Source: Leptothermofonsia sichuanensis E412
GTDB lineage: Bacteria > Cyanobacteriota > Cyanobacteriia > Leptolyngbyales > Leptolyngbyaceae
DNA length: 64,000 nt
Direction of reading: 5' to 3'
Assembly (NCBI RefSeq): GCF_019891175.1
Contig: NZ_CP072600.1
Span: forward strand, 4,278,001 to 4,342,000
Shown here: positions 17,906 to 26,915 of the stretch, piece after piece
Position numbering within the stretch: position 1 is the first letter of the stretch
Layout of the letters: the number at the start of each line of letters is the position of its first letter
Translations under genes and position numbers: made by a program
The notes under the pieces: model-generated
What the model saw: only the letters and a program-made list of their open reading frames with translations
What the model was told of the DNA's origin: nothing
The model's database searches: none

Positions 17906-18616
17906 ATGCTAGCTGGACAGTCTAACAAAATGATTGGTGAAAAATCTCTGCAGAGACTTCGAGAGCTGATCCAGATCATTGCAGAGGCAAATACTGAAGA
18001 CTTCTTTGAGCTGGCAAAATTAGCAGGTCTGAATCCCACTGAGGATTTCTCAACAGCCAACTTAAGTGGATTAGATTTGCGTTCTGCCCAATTGGAAGGG
18101 GCAAACTTGATCAACACCAACCTGGCTCAGGCTTGTCTGGTTAATGCCAATCTCTCTGATGCGAAGCTGATCAGCGCCAATCTGATGGCAGCTAACCTGA
18201 TTTGTGCCCAGATGGATAATGCCAATTTGATTGGTGCGGACTTAACTGGTGCAAATCTGGTCAGTGCGAAGCTCTGGAGTGCCAATATGACCGGCGCAAT
18301 CCTTTCCGGGGCTACATTAAACCATGCGGATCTACGCCGTGCGATTTTGACGGATGCCAGGCTGGATGGTGCCAGTTTGCGGGCAACAACCTTAAGTCAT
18401 ACCGACCTGCGTCGTGCCAGTCTGACCCAGGCTGATTTGAGCGGTGCCAGCTTTTATGGGGCAAATTTGAGTAACGCTGACCTGCGCTGGACAGACCTGA
18501 GTGATGCCAGTCTTGCTGGAGCAACGCTGGAAAAGACTCGTCTGGGGGGGAATCAGGGTCTATCCAGAGACGCTGTCCTGGATTTGAAACGACGGGGAGC
18601 GATTTTCGAGCGTTGA
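17906..18616 (+). CDS. Pentapeptide-repeat protein
   Basis: A 236-residue protein from the ATG at 17906 (a TTG at 17828 is the only earlier option). After a helical N-terminus (about residues 9-45) it consists of about 30 tandem A(N/D)Lxx pentapeptides (ANLSGLDLRSAQLEGANLIN, ANLICAQMDNANLIGADLTG), predicting a right-handed quadrilateral beta-helix. Such proteins in cyanobacteria are cytosolic or lumenal; no signal sequence is seen, so a cytosolic location is likely. Biochemical function is unknown for most members; resemblance to gyrase-protecting Qnr/MfpA proteins is only at repeat level. Monocistronic. Confidence 0.88.
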   Translation: MLAGQSNKMIGEKSLQRLRELIQIIAEANTEDFFELAKLAGLNPTEDFSTANLSGLDLRSAQLEGANLINTNLAQACLVNANLSDAKLISANLMAANLICAQMDNANLIGADLTGANLVSAKLWSANMTGAILSGATLNHADLRRAILTDARLDGASLRATTLSHTDLRRASLTQADLSGASFYGANLSNADLRWTDLSDASLAGATLEKTRLGGNQGLSRDAVLDLKRRGAIFER

Positions 18617-18741
18617 AAGTGTGCTCTTACCCGCATGGCTATAGCTCTAAATTTTGTTAAGGGTTGAAACGTCTGGTACATCAGTCATCTGGCTGGCAGC
18701 GGTAGAATAGATGGATTCCCAAAATCCAGGAGTCTGCCGCT

Positions 18742-21700
18742 GTGGTTGCTATTTTGCCCAATCGTTACGAAGAGAATACTCAGGCGATCGCCCGTCAGCT
18801 TTTATCTGCGACCCGCGAACAGCGCTCGTTTTTTGCTCAAATGCGGGATCAGATGCGCTGGGATGACAGGCTTCTGGGCTGGGCAATGAGTAACCCTGGT
18901 TTGCGGGTACAGCTTTTCCGGTTTATTGATTGTTTACCCTCTCTGCAAAGCAAAACTGAAATTGCGCGCCACTTGCAGGAGTATCTGGGGGATGAAACGG
19001 TGGAGCTACCGGCAGCGCTGAAGGGGATGCTCAACTTTGCCAGTCCCGACTCGATGCCAGGGCACCTGGCTGCCACGACGGTTTCCACAGCGGTTGAGAC
19101 GCTGGCACACAAGTATATCGCCGGGGAAAGCATTCAGCAGGTGATTAAAACGATTGAGCGGCTGCGGAAGGAGCGGATGACCTTCACGGTGGATTTGCTG
19201 GGGGAAGCAGTGATTACTGAAGTCGAGGCTCAATCCTATCTGGACCGCTACCTGGAACTGCTGGAACAATTGACGGATGCTGCCAAGCGCTGGTCAACGG
19301 TGGAGCAAATTGATCTGGCAGAAGGAGAGGACCTCCCTAAAGTGCAGGTATCGGTGAAGCTGACCGCGTTTTATTCCCAGTTTGACCCCCTGGATGAGAA
19401 GGGAAGTCAGGAAAAAGTGAGCGATCGCATCCGCCTGCTGCTGCGCCGTGCCAGAGACCTGGGGGCAGCCATTCACTTCGACATGGAGCAGTACTACTAT
19501 AAGGACATGACCCTCGCCATCCTGAAGCAACTGTTACTGGAAGCGGAATTTCGCGATCGGCGAGATCTGGGTGTGACGCTTCAGGCATACCTGCGCGATA
19601 GTTACCAGGATTTACAGGATCTGATCGCCTGGGCAAAAGAGCGGGGCACTCCTGTTACCGTTCGCCTGGTGAAGGGGGCGTACTGGGATCAGGAAACCAT
19701 CAAGGCGGTTCAAAAGGGCTGGCCACAGCCCGTCTTTAACGATAAGGAAGCGACCGATGCCAATTTTGAAGCGATGACCCGCCTGCTGTTAGAGAACCAT
19801 GCGTATCTCTATGGGGCGATTGGGAGTCACAATGTTCGTTCTCAGGCACATGCGATCGCGATCGCTGAAACCCTCAATATTCCCCGGCGTCGGTTTGAGC
19901 TACAAGTCCTCTATGGCATGGCAGACAGGCTGGCTAAAGCCATCACTGATCGAGGCTACCGGGTGCGGGTTTACTGCCCCTACGGCGAACTCATCCCCGG
20001 CATGTCCTACCTCATTCGACGTTTGCTGGAAAACACGGCCAACAGTTCCTTCCTGCGCCAGAACCTGGAAGATCGTCCGGTCGAAGAATTGCTGGCACCC
20101 CCGGCAATGGAAAAGCTGAAGCATGAAGGTTCAAACCTGGATCCGGCTGCTTCAGCCTACACTCTGGGAACAGTAGAGTCGTCCAGCCCCCATCCTCCCT
20201 CCTTCCAAAACGCGGCTGACACCGACTATGCCAACATTAGCCAACGAAAGAAAATCCGCTACGCCTTGCAGCGAGTGCGGCAGGAGTTAGGAAAAACCTA
20301 TCTGCCACTGATTAACGGTGAGTATGTGCAGACTGAAGTCCAGGTAGACTCCCTCAATCCTTCTAACTTCAAGGAAAAGGTGGGACAGATTGGGCTGATC
20401 AGTGTGGAACAGGCAGAGGCAGCGATCGCGGCGGCAAAAGCGGCTTTCCCGGCATGGAAGCGCACGCCGGTAAAAGAGCGGGCAGATATTCTGCGCCGGG
20501 CGGCGGATTTGATGGAGCAGCGCCGCCTGGATTTAATCGCCTGGATGGTGCTGGAAACGGGGAAAGTCGTGCAGGAGGCAGACCCGGAGGTATCAGAGGC
20601 GATCGACTTTTGTCGCTACTATGCCGATGAAATGGAACGCCTGGAGCAGGGGGTTGCCTATGACTATCCGGGCGAAACCAATCGCTATCAATACCAGCCC
20701 AGGGGAGTTTCCCTGATTATCTCACCCTGGAACTTCCCACTGGCAATTCCGACCGGAATGACGGTGGCGTCCCTGGTGGCCGGGAACTGCACCCTGTTGA
20801 AACCCGCAGAAGTCTCCTCGGTGATTGCAGCCAGGCTCACGGAAATTCTGGTTGAGGCCGGTATTCCCAAAGGAGTTTTTCAGTATGTTCCAGCGAAGGG
20901 ATCGACCGTCGGGGCACACATGGTCAAACATCCTGATGTGCATATGATTACCTTTACTGGCTCCCAGGAAGTGGGTTGTCGCATTTACGCCGATGCAGCC
21001 ATCCTGCAACCGGGGCAGAAGCATTTGAAACGGGTGGTGGCAGAAATGGGGGGTAAAAACGCCATTATCGTGGATGAAAGTGCTGACCTGGATCAGGCCG
21101 TCCAGGGAGTGGTACAGTCTGCCTTTGGCTATAGCGGTCAAAAGTGTTCTGCCTGCTCTCGGGTTGTGGTGCTGGAGCCAATTTATGATGCCTTCCTGCG
21201 GCGGCTGGTGGAAGCGGCGCGATCGCTCAACCTGGGTCCGGCGGAGCATCCCGGCACAAAGATTGGTCCTGTTATTGATAGCCATGCCCGCGATCGCATC
21301 AAAGAGTACATTGAAAAGGGGCGTATGGAATGCGAGGTGGCACTGGAGATGCCCGCTCCCGATGGCGGCTACTTCGTTGGTCCAGTCATTTTCCGGGATG
21401 TTTCCCCAGAGGCTGTCATTGCCCAGGAAGAGATCTTTGGTCCTGTTCTGGCAGTCATGCGGGCAAAAACCTTTGATGAAGCACTGGCAATTGCCAACGG
21501 TACCCGCTATGCCCTGACAGGGGGACTTTACTCCCGCACACCCTCCCACATTGAACGGGCAGCAACTGAGTTTGAAGTGGGCAACCTGTACATCAATCGG
21601 GGAATTACAGGGGCGATCGTCGCTCGTCAGCCCTTTGGCGGGTTCAAACTCTCTGGCGTTGGTTCAAAAGCGGGGGGACCCGATTACCTGCTGCAATTCC

Positions 21701-21795
21701 TGGAACCACGGGTTGTGACTGAAAATGTCCAGCGGCAGGGCTTTGCTCCCATTGCAGGGGTGGATGGACCCCATCAAGAACCCTCCGGCAGGTGA
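18742..21795 (+). CDS. putA: Bifunctional proline dehydrogenase / delta-1-pyrroline-5-carboxylate dehydrogenase
   Basis: Oxidises proline to glutamate. The 1017-residue protein begins at GTG 18742, with CCAGGAG about 9 bases upstream. Residues about 60-480 are the FAD-dependent proline dehydrogenase barrel (VSVKLTAFYSQFDP, HFDMEQYYYKDMTL, VRLVKGAYWDQET, LYGMADRLAK, YCPYGELIPGMSYLIRRLLE). Residues about 520-1000 are the aldehyde dehydrogenase (SPWNFPLAIPTG, FTGSQEVG, VVAEMGGKNAIIV with the catalytic Glu, SGQKCSACSR with the catalytic Cys). The ribbon-helix-helix DNA-binding domain of enterobacterial PutA is absent, so it should not self-repress. Between the domains a Ser/Pro-rich linker (ESSSPHPPSF) looks variable. 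Confidence 0.94.
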   Translation: MVAILPNRYEENTQAIARQLLSATREQRSFFAQMRDQMRWDDRLLGWAMSNPGLRVQLFRFIDCLPSLQSKTEIARHLQEYLGDETVELPAALKGMLNFASPDSMPGHLAATTVSTAVETLAHKYIAGESIQQVIKTIERLRKERMTFTVDLLGEAVITEVEAQSYLDRYLELLEQLTDAAKRWSTVEQIDLAEGEDLPKVQVSVKLTAFYSQFDPLDEKGSQEKVSDRIRLLLRRARDLGAAIHFDMEQYYYKDMTLAILKQLLLEAEFRDRRDLGVTLQAYLRDSYQDLQDLIAWAKERGTPVTVRLVKGAYWDQETIKAVQKGWPQPVFNDKEATDANFEAMTRLLLENHAYLYGAIGSHNVRSQAHAIAIAETLNIPRRRFELQVLYGMADRLAKAITDRGYRVRVYCPYGELIPGMSYLIRRLLENTANSSFLRQNLEDRPVEELLAPPAMEKLKHEGSNLDPAASAYTLGTVESSSPHPPSFQNAADTDYANISQRKKIRYALQRVRQELGKTYLPLINGEYVQTEVQVDSLNPSNFKEKVGQIGLISVEQAEAAIAAAKAAFPAWKRTPVKERADILRRAADLMEQRRLDLIAWMVLETGKVVQEADPEVSEAIDFCRYYADEMERLEQGVAYDYPGETNRYQYQPRGVSLIISPWNFPLAIPTGMTVASLVAGNCTLLKPAEVSSVIAARLTEILVEAGIPKGVFQYVPAKGSTVGAHMVKHPDVHMITFTGSQEVGCRIYADAAILQPGQKHLKRVVAEMGGKNAIIVDESADLDQAVQGVVQSAFGYSGQKCSACSRVVVLEPIYDAFLRRLVEAARSLNLGPAEHPGTKIGPVIDSHARDRIKEYIEKGRMECEVALEMPAPDGGYFVGPVIFRDVSPEAVIAQEEIFGPVLAVMRAKTFDEALAIANGTRYALTGGLYSRTPSHIERAATEFEVGNLYINRGITGAIVARQPFGGFKLSGVGSKAGGPDYLLQFLEPRVVTENVQRQGFAPIAGVDGPHQEPSGR

Positions 21796-21899
21796 AGAGG
21801 TTAGACAAGTACCGCGTTTCAGCATAAATCCAGCCAGGACAGCCAATTCACCAGGAGGCAGTTGTACAATAAGACGGTTGTATTCTGCGCGACGAACCC

Positions 21900-23195
21900 T
21901 TGATTGAGCGTTATACCCTGCCCGAAATGGGCGAAATTTGGACTGAGGCATACAAGTTAAAGACCTGGTTGCAAGTTGAGATTGCAGTTTGCGAAGCGCA
22001 GGCCGAACTGGGTTACATCCCAGCCACTGCCGTTGCAGAAATTAAAGCGAAGGCACAGTTTGACCCTCAGCGGGTGCTGGAGATTGAGCAGGAAGTGAAG
22101 CATGATGTGATTGCTTTTCTGACCAATGTGAACGAATATGTGGGGGAAGCTGGACGCTACATTCATCTGGGGATGACCAGTTCGGATGTGCTGGATACGG
22201 CACTGGCGCTGCAACTGGTTGCCAGTCTGGACGTGCTCACAACCCAGCTTGAGGCACTGGTACAGGCCATCCGCTATCAGGCTCAGGAACATCGAAATAC
22301 AGTGATGATTGGGCGCTCTCATGGGATTCATGCAGAGCCAATTACGTTTGGCTTTAAGCTGGCGGGATGGCTGGCTGAAGTCCTGAGGCATCGCGATCGC
22401 CTCTGCTACCAGAAACGAGCGATCGCCGTGGGCAAAATCTCCGGTGCGGTTGGCACCTATGCCCACATTGACCCCCAAATTGAAGCCCTTGCCTGCCAGA
22501 AGCTGGGGCTGGAACCCGATCCAGCCTCAACTCAGGTGGTTTCCCGCGATCGCCATGCGGACTTTCTGAATGCCCTCGCCCTCCTGGCCGCCTCGATCGA
22601 ACGCTTTGCGGTTGAGATCCGCAATCTTCAGCGCACAGATGTGCTGGAAGTTGAAGAATATTTCTCTAAGGGGCAGAAAGGCTCCTCGGCTATGCCCCAT
22701 AAACGCAACCCAATTCGCTCTGAACGGTTGACCGGGATGGCACGACTGGTGCGCAGCTACGCCGTCGCCGGGTTGGAAAATGTTGCCCTCTGGCATGAAC
22801 GGGATATTTCCCACAGTTCTGTGGAACGGGTTGCCTTTCCTGATGCCTGTATTCTCACCCATTTCATGCTGGTTGAAATGACAGACCTGGTCAAACATTT
22901 GTTGGTTTACCCCGAAAACATGAGTCGCAACATGAATGTTTATGGTGGTGTGGTCTTCAGCCAGCGGGTGTTACTTGCCCTGGTCGATAAGGGATTGAGC
23001 CGGGAAGACGCCTATGCGATTGTTCAGTCTAATGCCCATGCAGCCTGGAACAAACCGGACGGCAACTTCCAGCAATTACTCAGGCAGGATTCTCGCGTTA
23101 CCGAAAAACTTTCTCCTGAGGAACTGGATGACTGTTTTGATCCCCGCCACCATTTGAAAAATCTGGATCAGATCTATCAACGATTAGGGATTTAA
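21900..23195 (+). CDS. purB: Adenylosuccinate lyase
   Basis: Catalyses two fumarate-releasing steps of purine synthesis (SAICAR to AICAR and adenylosuccinate to AMP). The 431-residue protein starts IERYTLPEMGEIWTEAYK after a TTG start codon at 21900; cyanobacterial homologues begin at the same residue, supporting this start. Signature GSSAMPHKRNPIRSE carries the catalytic Ser loop; TSSDVLDTALALQL and GRSHGIHAEPITFG carry the substrate-binding His residues. It lies about 100 bp after putA on the same strand and could be co-transcribed. Confidence 0.96.
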   Translation: MIERYTLPEMGEIWTEAYKLKTWLQVEIAVCEAQAELGYIPATAVAEIKAKAQFDPQRVLEIEQEVKHDVIAFLTNVNEYVGEAGRYIHLGMTSSDVLDTALALQLVASLDVLTTQLEALVQAIRYQAQEHRNTVMIGRSHGIHAEPITFGFKLAGWLAEVLRHRDRLCYQKRAIAVGKISGAVGTYAHIDPQIEALACQKLGLEPDPASTQVVSRDRHADFLNALALLAASIERFAVEIRNLQRTDVLEVEEYFSKGQKGSSAMPHKRNPIRSERLTGMARLVRSYAVAGLENVALWHERDISHSSVERVAFPDACILTHFMLVEMTDLVKHLLVYPENMSRNMNVYGGVVFSQRVLLALVDKGLSREDAYAIVQSNAHAAWNKPDGNFQQLLRQDSRVTEKLSPEELDDCFDPRHHLKNLDQIYQRLGI

Positions 23196-23399
23196 GATTC
23201 AATTCTTTTCCAAGGATGCATAAATCGCAGGTTGAGGCAGAGCTTCCTATCTGGATCTAAGGCATCTGAAAGCAGAGAGGTTACGTTATTGCTTATGCGA
23301 GCGATCGTTTTGTTTGATGGGTCAAACAAATTTTGAAAATCATGGGAAATAGGCATCAGTAAGGCTACCAGGTCAATGGGTGAAATCTGTAATTCCAGT

Positions 23400-24281
23400 C
23401 TAAGGGTAGTTTTCTGTGAATGCCAGGAAGCCAGGACTGATAATCAACGCCTCTTCCATTGCATGTCGCAGATCCTCAGTGGATCCTACATGATAATAGT
23501 GATTGCAGGTAATCCATGGATATCTAGAAAAATGCTGATGCAAATGCTCATTTTCACGATATTTATTCTTTTTCCACATGGAGTATGCGAAACCACAGGA
23601 CAAGTTTTTGATGGTTTCTGCTAATTCATCAGCATCTGCATGGCTCCAATGATTGAAATAATCGGTGTGTCTGTCCACATAAGGTGGATCTAGATAGACG
23701 AAATCATCAGGCATGACCCTGGCAAGCATTTCTCGCCAGTCTTGAACAATGAAAGTCCAGTCTTTACCCTGCAAAATTTTTGAGACCCATGCCACCTGAT
23801 TACAGATTTTGGTGATGTAAGCCTGCCGGAACCGATCTACTTTTTTACAGAAAGGGACATTAAATTGACCTTTTGAGTTAAATCTGATCACACCATTAAA
23901 TGAAGCTCGATTCAGGAAAACAAAATCAAATGGATTACCAGACTCATTAAATCGTTCTCGCACTTGATAATAGTAGTCCTCACCCTGGGACTCTAACTTT
24001 TTCCCTTCCCTTTCTAAATACTGCCGCAGCGAAGCAGATGACAGTTCACCCGTCTGAATTGCTTGATAGATTCCAATGATATGCCGGTTGGTGTCTGACA
24101 GGAGTGCTCTATCCGGTTGAAGATTGAACAGAACTGACCCAGACCCCAGGAAAGGTTCAATCCACCGCCCTTTACCATCCCATTTGATACTGGCAAGGAT
24201 GAGTGGCACCAGTTTTGTTTTAATCCCCTGGGACTTAATGGGTGGAGCTTTAGGCTTTGGGCAAACTTTAGGAAGCGTCAT
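23400..24281 (-). CDS. dam: D12-class DNA adenine methyltransferase (Dam-like)
   Basis: An N6-adenine methylase of 293 residues from the ATG at 24279-24281, preceded by AAGAGGAATT. Motifs: FLGSGS (44-49, SAM binding), LSDTNRHIIGIYQ, NRASFNGVIRFNSKGQFNVP (target-recognition region as in Dam and M.EcoRV) and catalytic DPPY (198-201). No restriction gene is adjacent, so it is a solitary methylase. GATC is the likely target by similarity to Dam and to the cyanobacterial DmtA, which matters because HIP1 (GCGATCGC) contains GATC and is abundant here. It starts 13 bp after the mnmD stop, indicating one operon. A longer N-terminal reading overlaps mnmD in another frame and is rejected. Confidence 0.88.
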   Translation of the reverse strand: MTLPKVCPKPKAPPIKSQGIKTKLVPLILASIKWDGKGRWIEPFLGSGSVLFNLQPDRALLSDTNRHIIGIYQAIQTGELSSASLRQYLEREGKKLESQGEDYYYQVRERFNESGNPFDFVFLNRASFNGVIRFNSKGQFNVPFCKKVDRFRQAYITKICNQVAWVSKILQGKDWTFIVQDWREMLARVMPDDFVYLDPPYVDRHTDYFNHWSHADADELAETIKNLSCGFAYSMWKKNKYRENEHLHQHFSRYPWITCNHYYHVGSTEDLRHAMEEALIISPGFLAFTENYP

Positions 24282-24294
24282 TCTGTAATTCCTC

Positions 24295-25194
24295 TTACTG
24301 AACTCCCCATCGCCGTCGCCAGCTGGAGGTTGATTCCATTTGGGAAGCCTGTTGTTCCTCCCAATGGCGTCTAAGAATGACGGGGGCGGGGTCAGCGAGG
24401 GTGGGGTCACGGTAGGGGATGGCAGCACGGGTACAGAGGTGTTCCTGTTCCATCTGGGAGAGGGGATGAAGGGATAGGGCACTCAGGGCAGCAACAGTCC
24501 CCTGGGACCATTCATGGGGTAAGTGGGTATCACCCAGGGGAATTGTGCCAATGGATAGTCCTGCTTCCAGCATGGCCGATCGCACCGCTGCTGAGCGTGA
24601 ATAGGTGGCTAACTTGCCAGCCGGTGCCAGACAGCGAGTAACCTGGGTGATAAACTCTACGGTCCAGAGTTGGGGACAACGGCGGGGGGAAAAGGGGTCA
24701 AAGAAAATAGCATCTGCCTGAAACCCTGATTGGTGGAGTATCTGGATCGTCTGACGAGCATCGCCGATCAACAACCTGGCGTTGAGATCAGGTCGTGAGC
24801 AGGTATGGGCAAACGCAAGTTCCTGTAAAATTGCCTGAATTGGAGGTGACCAGGCACTGACCAGGGGTGGGGCGATCGCAGCTCTGGGCACAGACTCATC
24901 CAGTTCCAGCCCGTAGACCTCAACCTGGCACTCCGGGTTTGTTGCCCAGATGGTTTCCAGAGCAGCGGCTGTATTGTATCCCAGCCCATAGCATACATCC
25001 AGTAGACGCAGGTTGCCCTGCTGCGATCGCAGCACCAGATCGGTCGCTGTCGCAAACTTGAGAAACGCTTCCTCTTTCGCCCCATGACGGCTATGGAATG
25101 CCTCATCAAATTCCTCTGAGAAGAAAGTGTAAGAGCCATCTTCGGTTAACTGTGGGATCCAGTTAGTAGAACTGACCCCGGTGGAAAACAGCAT
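24295..25194 (-). CDS. mnmD: tRNA U34 5-aminomethyl methyltransferase, MnmD type (DUF752)
   Basis: A 299-residue SAM-dependent methyltransferase related to the N-terminal domain of MnmC, which completes the mnm5 modification of the wobble uridine. Seen: TEDGSYTFFSEEFDEAFHS at the start, SAM motif LLDVCYGLGYNTAAALE, QADAIFFDPFSPRRCPQLW (DPFSP with active-site Asp) and ATYSRSAAVRSAMLEAG. The FAD-dependent MnmC oxidoreductase domain is absent, so this is the stand-alone MnmD form. It is first gene of a two-gene unit with the adenine methylase. Confidence 0.85.
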   Translation of the reverse strand: MLFSTGVSSTNWIPQLTEDGSYTFFSEEFDEAFHSRHGAKEEAFLKFATATDLVLRSQQGNLRLLDVCYGLGYNTAAALETIWATNPECQVEVYGLELDESVPRAAIAPPLVSAWSPPIQAILQELAFAHTCSRPDLNARLLIGDARQTIQILHQSGFQADAIFFDPFSPRRCPQLWTVEFITQVTRCLAPAGKLATYSRSAAVRSAMLEAGLSIGTIPLGDTHLPHEWSQGTVAALSALSLHPLSQMEQEHLCTRAAIPYRDPTLADPAPVILRRHWEEQQASQMESTSSWRRRWGVQ

Positions 25195-25334
25195 AAGTAA
25201 CCCCCGATTTCTGGACCAATCATGCCATGTTCAACCTGGAAGCCAGGATCCCCGGTGTCTCATGGAGTTCAATCGAATTGGCGGGCCAGCCTTCTCAGAC
25301 ACCGGGGATCTGAAGGTTGTCGTACTTCGCGTAA

Positions 25335-26708
25335 CTAACAACTAACAACTTCTCCCATCTCCTGTCCCCTGTTCCCCAATACAAATGGCGCTCTCCGTTG
25401 CAGATGGTTTGTGGTCTGTGCCTGAATCGCTTCCAGAACTTCTGCTTCGTTGACGCGGGTACTGCGACCAGCCTGCAAAACCATTTCCCCATTAACAAAC
25501 ACCGTATGAACATTAGAACCACGGGCAGCATAAACCAGGTTCCACAGGATGTTGGTATCGTTGTCATCCCAGATCAGCGGCATCAGATTGGGCTGCCAGA
25601 GATCGACCAGTAACAGGTCTGCCTTCTTGCCAGGTGCAATTGACCCAATCTCATGGTCTAAACCAAGCAACTTTGCACCCTCAATAGTAGCCATCCGTAG
25701 TGCATCAGGAGCAGGCAGGGCAGTCGCATCATAGCGATGCACTTTTTGCAGGAGGGAGGCAAATTTCATGGCTTCAAACATATCCAGATTGTTGTTGGAG
25801 ATGTTGCCATCGGTTCCCAACCCTACGGTGATTCCTGCCTGCTTGAATTCCAGAATGGGCGCAATGCCACCAGCCAGTTTGGCATTGCTGGTGGGACAGT
25901 GGGAAACAGCCGTACCTGTATCTGCCAGGATTTGAATTTCATCCTGGTCGAGCCAGACGCAGTGAGCGATCGCCGTTTTCTCCCCCAAAATCCCATATTC
26001 CTGGAACAGGGCGATCGGTCGTTGACCAAAATGTTGAACCACAGCCTCAACTTCTTCCTTTTGCTCACTGCTATGGGTATGAATCCGCACTCCATAGTCA
26101 TCAGCATAGGCCTTGGCTTTGGCAAACGCCTCCCGGGAGCAATAGAAAAGATGTTCTAAGCCCAGCCAGACCTGGATACGTCCATTTTGAGTCTGGTGGT
26201 GGGTTTCAATTAATCGGCGATTGGTTTCTGAAGTTTCAAAAAAGTCCTTACCTGGCATATCCGCGACATAGGGCACCAGATTAACCCGAATCCCCAAAAT
26301 ACCTGCCGCATCTGCACAGCGGTGCATGTAGCGGTACATATCCATGACACAGGTTGTGCCACTCTTGAGCGCTTCTAGATAGGAGAGGAGCGCTGCATAG
26401 TAAGCATCTTCCTCATTCAGTGCCCGATGCTCCAACTGATAACGGGGCAACCAGTCTAAAAGCTGTTTATTTTCTGTAACTCCTCGTAACAGGCTGGAAT
26501 GGGAATGGGTGTCAATCAAACCGGGAATGACTGCCATCCTGCGCTGGCAATCAATCACCTGGGTTGCATTCGCTGGAATTGGTATAGTTTCACCAGAACC
26601 AACAGCAACAATCCGGTCATCCTGAAGAACAACTGTGCCATCAGGATAGATGGTGTTACTGTCATCAATGGTGAAAACAATAGCATGACGAATAACGGTA
26701 CAACCCAT
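25335..26708 (-). CDS. Metal-dependent amidohydrolase, TrzA/MtaD-like deaminase
   Basis: A 457-residue TIM-barrel hydrolase of the nucleoside/nucleobase deaminase group (5'-methylthioadenosine/S-adenosylhomocysteine or 8-oxoguanine deaminase types). Metal ligands: GLIDTHSHSSLLRG (usually HTHLP; the variant HSHS keeps both His), IHTHSSEQKEE, AHCVWLDQDE, HCPTSNAKLAGG and GLGTDGNISNNNLDMF (Asp). The C-terminal beta-sandwich has GSIAPGKKADLLLVDL. Substrate is uncertain because family members differ by few residues. The start at 26706-26708 gives MGCTVIRHAIVFTIDD, typical. Monocistronic. Confidence 0.85.
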   Translation of the reverse strand: MGCTVIRHAIVFTIDDSNTIYPDGTVVLQDDRIVAVGSGETIPIPANATQVIDCQRRMAVIPGLIDTHSHSSLLRGVTENKQLLDWLPRYQLEHRALNEEDAYYAALLSYLEALKSGTTCVMDMYRYMHRCADAAGILGIRVNLVPYVADMPGKDFFETSETNRRLIETHHQTQNGRIQVWLGLEHLFYCSREAFAKAKAYADDYGVRIHTHSSEQKEEVEAVVQHFGQRPIALFQEYGILGEKTAIAHCVWLDQDEIQILADTGTAVSHCPTSNAKLAGGIAPILEFKQAGITVGLGTDGNISNNNLDMFEAMKFASLLQKVHRYDATALPAPDALRMATIEGAKLLGLDHEIGSIAPGKKADLLLVDLWQPNLMPLIWDDNDTNILWNLVYAARGSNVHTVFVNGEMVLQAGRSTRVNEAEVLEAIQAQTTNHLQRRAPFVLGNRGQEMGEVVSC

Positions 26709-26829
26709 AGAGTTTATGCGGCTTGTGTGAGTGTTCAGAACAGTGGCATAGACATCCCTCTCCGTCAGACGTTGGGTTGTCTCAGCACGGAGGAAACGAT
26801 GGCAGAAACCACTATCCTTTTAGAGTTCT

Positions 26830-26915
26830 ATCACAGAGGCAGAGAGAACACAGAGCCATTCCTTTATACTCTCTGTGCTCTGGGGTGAAATTTCAGATTA
26901 TTAAGATCCTCATTC
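26830..26915. repeat. Palindromic repeat E
   Basis: TATCACAGAGGCAGAGAGAA and CTCTCTGTGCTCTGGGGTGA form an inverted pair around CCATTCCTTTA, in the spacer between the amidohydrolase promoter region and the 3' end of the universal stress protein gene. Confidence 0.6.

Noticed and set aside
20722-21549. 275-codon antisense reading inside putA
   Set aside because: It lies wholly within the conserved aldehyde dehydrogenase domain and has no recognisable domain; it is a shadow of high GC coding sequence.
24282-24482. N-terminal extension of the adenine methylase
   Set aside because: These codons overlap mnmD in another frame and are Pro/Ser-rich without family similarity; the ATG at 24281 has a ribosome-binding site.
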